Below are positions 60,947-62,568 of a stretch of 62,568 nt of DNA, one piece after another; within the stretch, counting starts at the first letter, position 1, and each line of letters opens with the position of its first letter. Below the pieces are notes generated by a model that had not been told where the DNA came from, searched no databases, and worked only from the letters and a program-made list of their open reading frames with translations. The DNA lies in the IMG/VR virus record IMGVR_UViG_3300044953_000267, positions 1 to 62,568 of that record, one strand, 5' to 3'. The translations under genes were made by a program, and so were the position numbers. This DNA is from a virus.

Positions 60947-61441
60947 TCAACTTAAATTAGTATAATAATCTTGATATTGACTGTGATTTCCTATAAAAAT
61001 CCACTTTAAATATATTTGATTTGTAGCATCATATCTATATGCGATTGCTCTATAATTTCCATTAATATCAACTGACCAATATTTTCTATTAATTTGTTTT
61101 AAAGGTTTGAAATGTAAACTTGGATCAAATGGATTTTTTAAAAATAATTGAAATTTTAATTTAGATACTTTCTTAACAGGTTCTGGTAATTTATCATACA
61201 TTTCCCAAAATTCTTTTGTAGGTCTGCTATCTACTAATATTTTTATGTTAGATGAAATCTCTGTTACATACTCCATTTCCTTTTCAAGTGAACGAGAAGT
61301 GTCAACTGGTGTATTGAAAATTTCCCAATCTGCTGTTTCTTCCCAATCTGTTGGATTTAAAAACTCAAATAATAATTTTTTGTGGCGTTCAAATGTATCA
61401 GAAAATATATTCATATCATATAAATATACAAAAAAACTCAT
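60947..61441 (-). CDS. RelE/ParE-superfamily-like protein with N-terminal extension
   Basis: 164 residues (or 155 from the second ATG at 61414). The C-terminal half (about 90-160) has FLKNPFDPSLHFKPLKQINR, then YWSVDINGNYRAIAYRY and LKWIFIGNHSQY. This is a RelE/HigB-type toxin pattern: a helix, then strands with a WSVxxNxxYRA motif and a WIGxHxxY end. The N-terminal half is an acidic helical region. No antitoxin gene is adjacent, so a classical toxin-antitoxin pair is not seen. It may act on mRNA or ribosome, but catalysis is not shown. Confidence 0.65.
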   Translation of the reverse strand: MSFFVYLYDMNIFSDTFERHKKLLFEFLNPTDWEETADWEIFNTPVDTSRSLEKEMEYVTEISSNIKILVDSRPTKEFWEMYDKLPEPVKKVSKLKFQLFLKNPFDPSLHFKPLKQINRKYWSVDINGNYRAIAYRYDATNQIYLKWIFIGNHSQYQDYYTNLS

Positions 61442-61469
61442 AAGTAAATAATTACTTATGGGTCAAATA

Positions 61470-61559
61470 TGGCGGTAGAGGAGGGATTCGAACCCCCAGA
61501 GGCTTTGATACCTCTGCGGTTTTCAAGACCGCCACCTTAGTCCACTCAGCCACCCTACC
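61470..61559 (-). tRNA. tRNA-Ser (anticodon UGA)
   Basis: On the minus strand the molecule folds with acceptor GGTAGGG/CTCTACC (one G·U), D-arm, anticodon stem GCGGT/ACCGC with loop CTTGAAA (anticodon TGA), a long class II variable arm (AGAGG...CCTCT), T-arm with GTTCGAATC, discriminator G and an encoded CCA. It reads UCA codons, which are frequent in this AT-rich genome. Confidence 0.95.
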
Positions 61560-61566
61560 ATGAAAT

Positions 61567-61767
61567 TTATTCTTCTTCTTCCTTTGAAGATTTAGTGATC
61601 TTCAAACTCAAATCACCATTTGCTTCTTCAACTACAGCTTTGATCTCATTTTCAAGCTCTTTAATCTTTTCCTTATAGCCAGCCGCTACATCCTTGAAGT
61701 CTTTTTTTGTAAAAATTAACTTTTCTGTTAATTCATAAACCTTTTTTTCTGCTTCTGTTTTTGTCAT
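61567..61767 (-). CDS. Small coiled-coil protein
   Basis: 66 residues, charged helix throughout (KKVYELTEKLIFTKKDFKDV, ELENEIKAVVEE), with an acidic end EEEE. A late-promoter-like AATAAATA lies 25 bases upstream on the minus strand. The function is unknown. It lies between tRNA-Ser and tmRNA. Confidence 0.65.
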   Translation of the reverse strand: MTKTEAEKKVYELTEKLIFTKKDFKDVAAGYKEKIKELENEIKAVVEEANGDLSLKITKSSKEEEE

Positions 61768-61792
61768 ATGTTAATATATATTGTAAATATTT

Positions 61793-61800
61793 TATTTATT
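61793..61800 (-). promoter_or_regulatory. Candidate late promoter (AATAAATA)
   Basis: NATAAATA-type element on the minus strand 25 bases upstream of the 66-residue coiled-coil gene, just after the tmRNA 3' end. Confidence 0.4.
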
Positions 61801-61809
61801 CGAGAAATT

Positions 61810-62192
61810 TGGTGGACGTGGCGAGAGTCGAACTCGCGTGTTTAATATATTAACTATACCAGACTACATGTTTATTCATTTTGAATTTGTTTGTGACAAT
61901 TCTAATAAATGAAAAACAAAATTGTCCTTTAGATTGCTCAATGTTCAATCATATAACACAATCCGATTATATAATTTACTCTGATAAATGTCATTTACTG
62001 TAATATCAGATATTTTACAATAAACGGGCTACCTTTTAATTAGGCAGCAACGGCGACTTCATCATAAGAGAAGTCATATGCAATTACATTGTCGTCTGCA
62101 TTTAGTTTTTTAATGGATTTTTTAGGAAGCCAACCATTATCTTCCACATGCCTAGCATAACTAGTTTATTAAATCGAAACCAGTACACGCCC
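61810..62192 (-). ncRNA. ssrA: Phage-encoded tmRNA (ssrA)
   Basis: The minus strand gives acceptor GGGCGTG (5') paired with CACGTCC (3'), an encoded CCA, a 3' T-arm GCGAGTTCGACTCTCGC and a 5' TGGTTTCGA segment, about 383 bases. An internal frame, 62040-62099, starts with GCA after TAAAT and encodes ADDNVIAYDFSYDEVAVAA then TAA, so it is a proteolysis tag ending in VAA rather than LAA. tmRNA rescues ribosomes stalled on broken mRNAs, and the tag would mark the products for degradation. It is in one piece, not circularly permuted. Confidence 0.93.
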
Positions 62193-62250
62193 GTAAATTT
62201 ATTATTTTTTTATTTATATTTTAATATTTATTATAGAAAGGATATTTACT

Positions 62251-62391
62251 ATGATTCTAACTATTATTTTAGTATTAGCAACTGCTGTTGGTGTATTCTT
62301 GTTTGTAAAGAATAATCCTCTTAGAGCAAAGAAAATCGATGATGTTGCAAAAAAAGTAATCAGCGAAGTTGAAGAAGCTATTAAAAAATAA
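62251..62391 (+). CDS. Small single-span membrane protein (46 residues)
   Basis: Starts MILTIILVLATAVGVFLFVK (membrane segment about 3-19), then a charged amphipathic helix (IDDVAKKVISEVEEAIKK). An AAGGATATTT ribosome binding site precedes the ATG and a strong terminator follows, so it is a clear one-gene transcript opposite to its neighbours. It could be a small phage membrane or stress peptide, with no known family. Confidence 0.75.
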   Translation: MILTIILVLATAVGVFLFVKNNPLRAKKIDDVAKKVISEVEEAIKK

Positions 62392-62411
62392 ATATATAAA
62401 AGTTACTTTTC

Positions 62412-62439
62412 AAGCCGTACTTATGTACGGCTTTTTTAT
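62412..62439 (+). terminator. Rho-independent terminator after the small plus-strand gene
   Basis: A perfect 9-bp stem aagccgtac/gtacggctt with TTAT loop is followed by TTTTTATTT on the plus strand. Confidence 0.9.
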
Positions 62440-62446
62440 TTAAAAA

Positions 62447-62521
62447 TGGCAGGGGATGCTGGAGTCGAACCAACTTCTTCTCGTTCAAAGCGAGACATAA
62501 TAGCCATTATACTAATCCCCC
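62447..62521 (-). tRNA. tRNA-Gln (anticodon UUG)
   Basis: On the minus strand the acceptor GGGGGAT/ATCCCCT (first pair G·U) frames a D-arm, anticodon stem TCTCG/CGAGA with loop CTTTGAA (anticodon TTG), a T-arm with TTGGTTCGACTCCAG, discriminator G and CCA encoded. It reads CAA, frequent in this genome. Confidence 0.92.
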
Positions 62522-62529
62522 ATTAAAAT

Positions 62530-62568
62530 TGGAGCGGGTAGTGAGAATCGAACTCACCTTGCCAGTTT
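62530..62568 (-). tRNA. Partial tRNA, probably tRNA-Gly (3' part only)
   Basis: The minus strand ends in TACCCGCTCCA preceded by a T-arm (GTGAGTTCGATTCTCAC) and the 3' strand of an anticodon stem. CCA is encoded and the discriminator is U, which fits tRNA-Gly with acceptor GCGGGTA. The anticodon lies outside the window, so identity is not certain. Confidence 0.7.

Overview
The window is a 62.6 kb piece of a T4-superfamily (contractile-tailed) bacteriophage genome. It is strongly AT-rich (about 30% GC by eye) and almost entirely coded on the minus strand in tight, often ATGA-overlapping operons. Recognisable T4-type modules are the neck proteins gp13, gp14 and gp15, major capsid gp23, scaffold gp22, prohead protease gp21, portal gp20, large terminase gp17, sheath gp18, baseplate gp6, gp25 and gp5, and a gp55-like late sigma factor. 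Proteins with GTASWA/SASYA repeats and small conserved proteins recall marine or freshwater T4-like phages from metagenomes. The host cannot be fixed from sequence. The window cuts a fibre gene at its left end and a tRNA at its right end, so the genome continues on both sides.

Layout, left to right. 1-7640: end of a fibre gene, gp15/gp14, a free-standing homing endonuclease fused onto the 3' end of gp13, a small cupin-like protein, a beta-helix protein, a frameshifted small gene, a basic-tailed protein and a broken GIY-YIG endonuclease. 7700-22500: head morphogenesis (gp23, gp22, a two-gene plus-strand island, accessory head proteins, gp21, gp20, terminase). 22520-31180: sheath, a structural protein and a fused Mre11-Rad50 (gp47-gp46) recombination protein. 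31180-33290: primase, a DUF2786-like protein and a RuvC-like nuclease. 33300-49470: tail and baseplate proteins, including a seven-blade propeller protein with dockerin-like motifs. 49470-62570: late sigma factor, membrane protein, Hsp20, two glycosyltransferases, two repeat-rich fibres, PhoH, small proteins, an interrupted DHFR, a RelE/ParE-like protein, and an RNA cluster (tRNA-Ser, tmRNA, tRNA-Gln, part of a probable tRNA-Gly).

The most striking system is the large terminase. It is carried as two separate genes whose products end and begin with the two halves of an intein. The N-intein is only 38 residues and the C-intein is 112 residues, an atypical split of the AceL-TerL kind, and a Vsr-like homing endonuclease gene lies between them. 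The capsid motor would need protein trans-splicing to become whole. Also notable are the single-chain Mre11-Rad50 fusion, a phage-borne tmRNA with an unusual tag, and four genes each broken once near their 5' end by a nonsense codon or homopolymer indel. Those breaks are either real decay, recoding or sequencing error.
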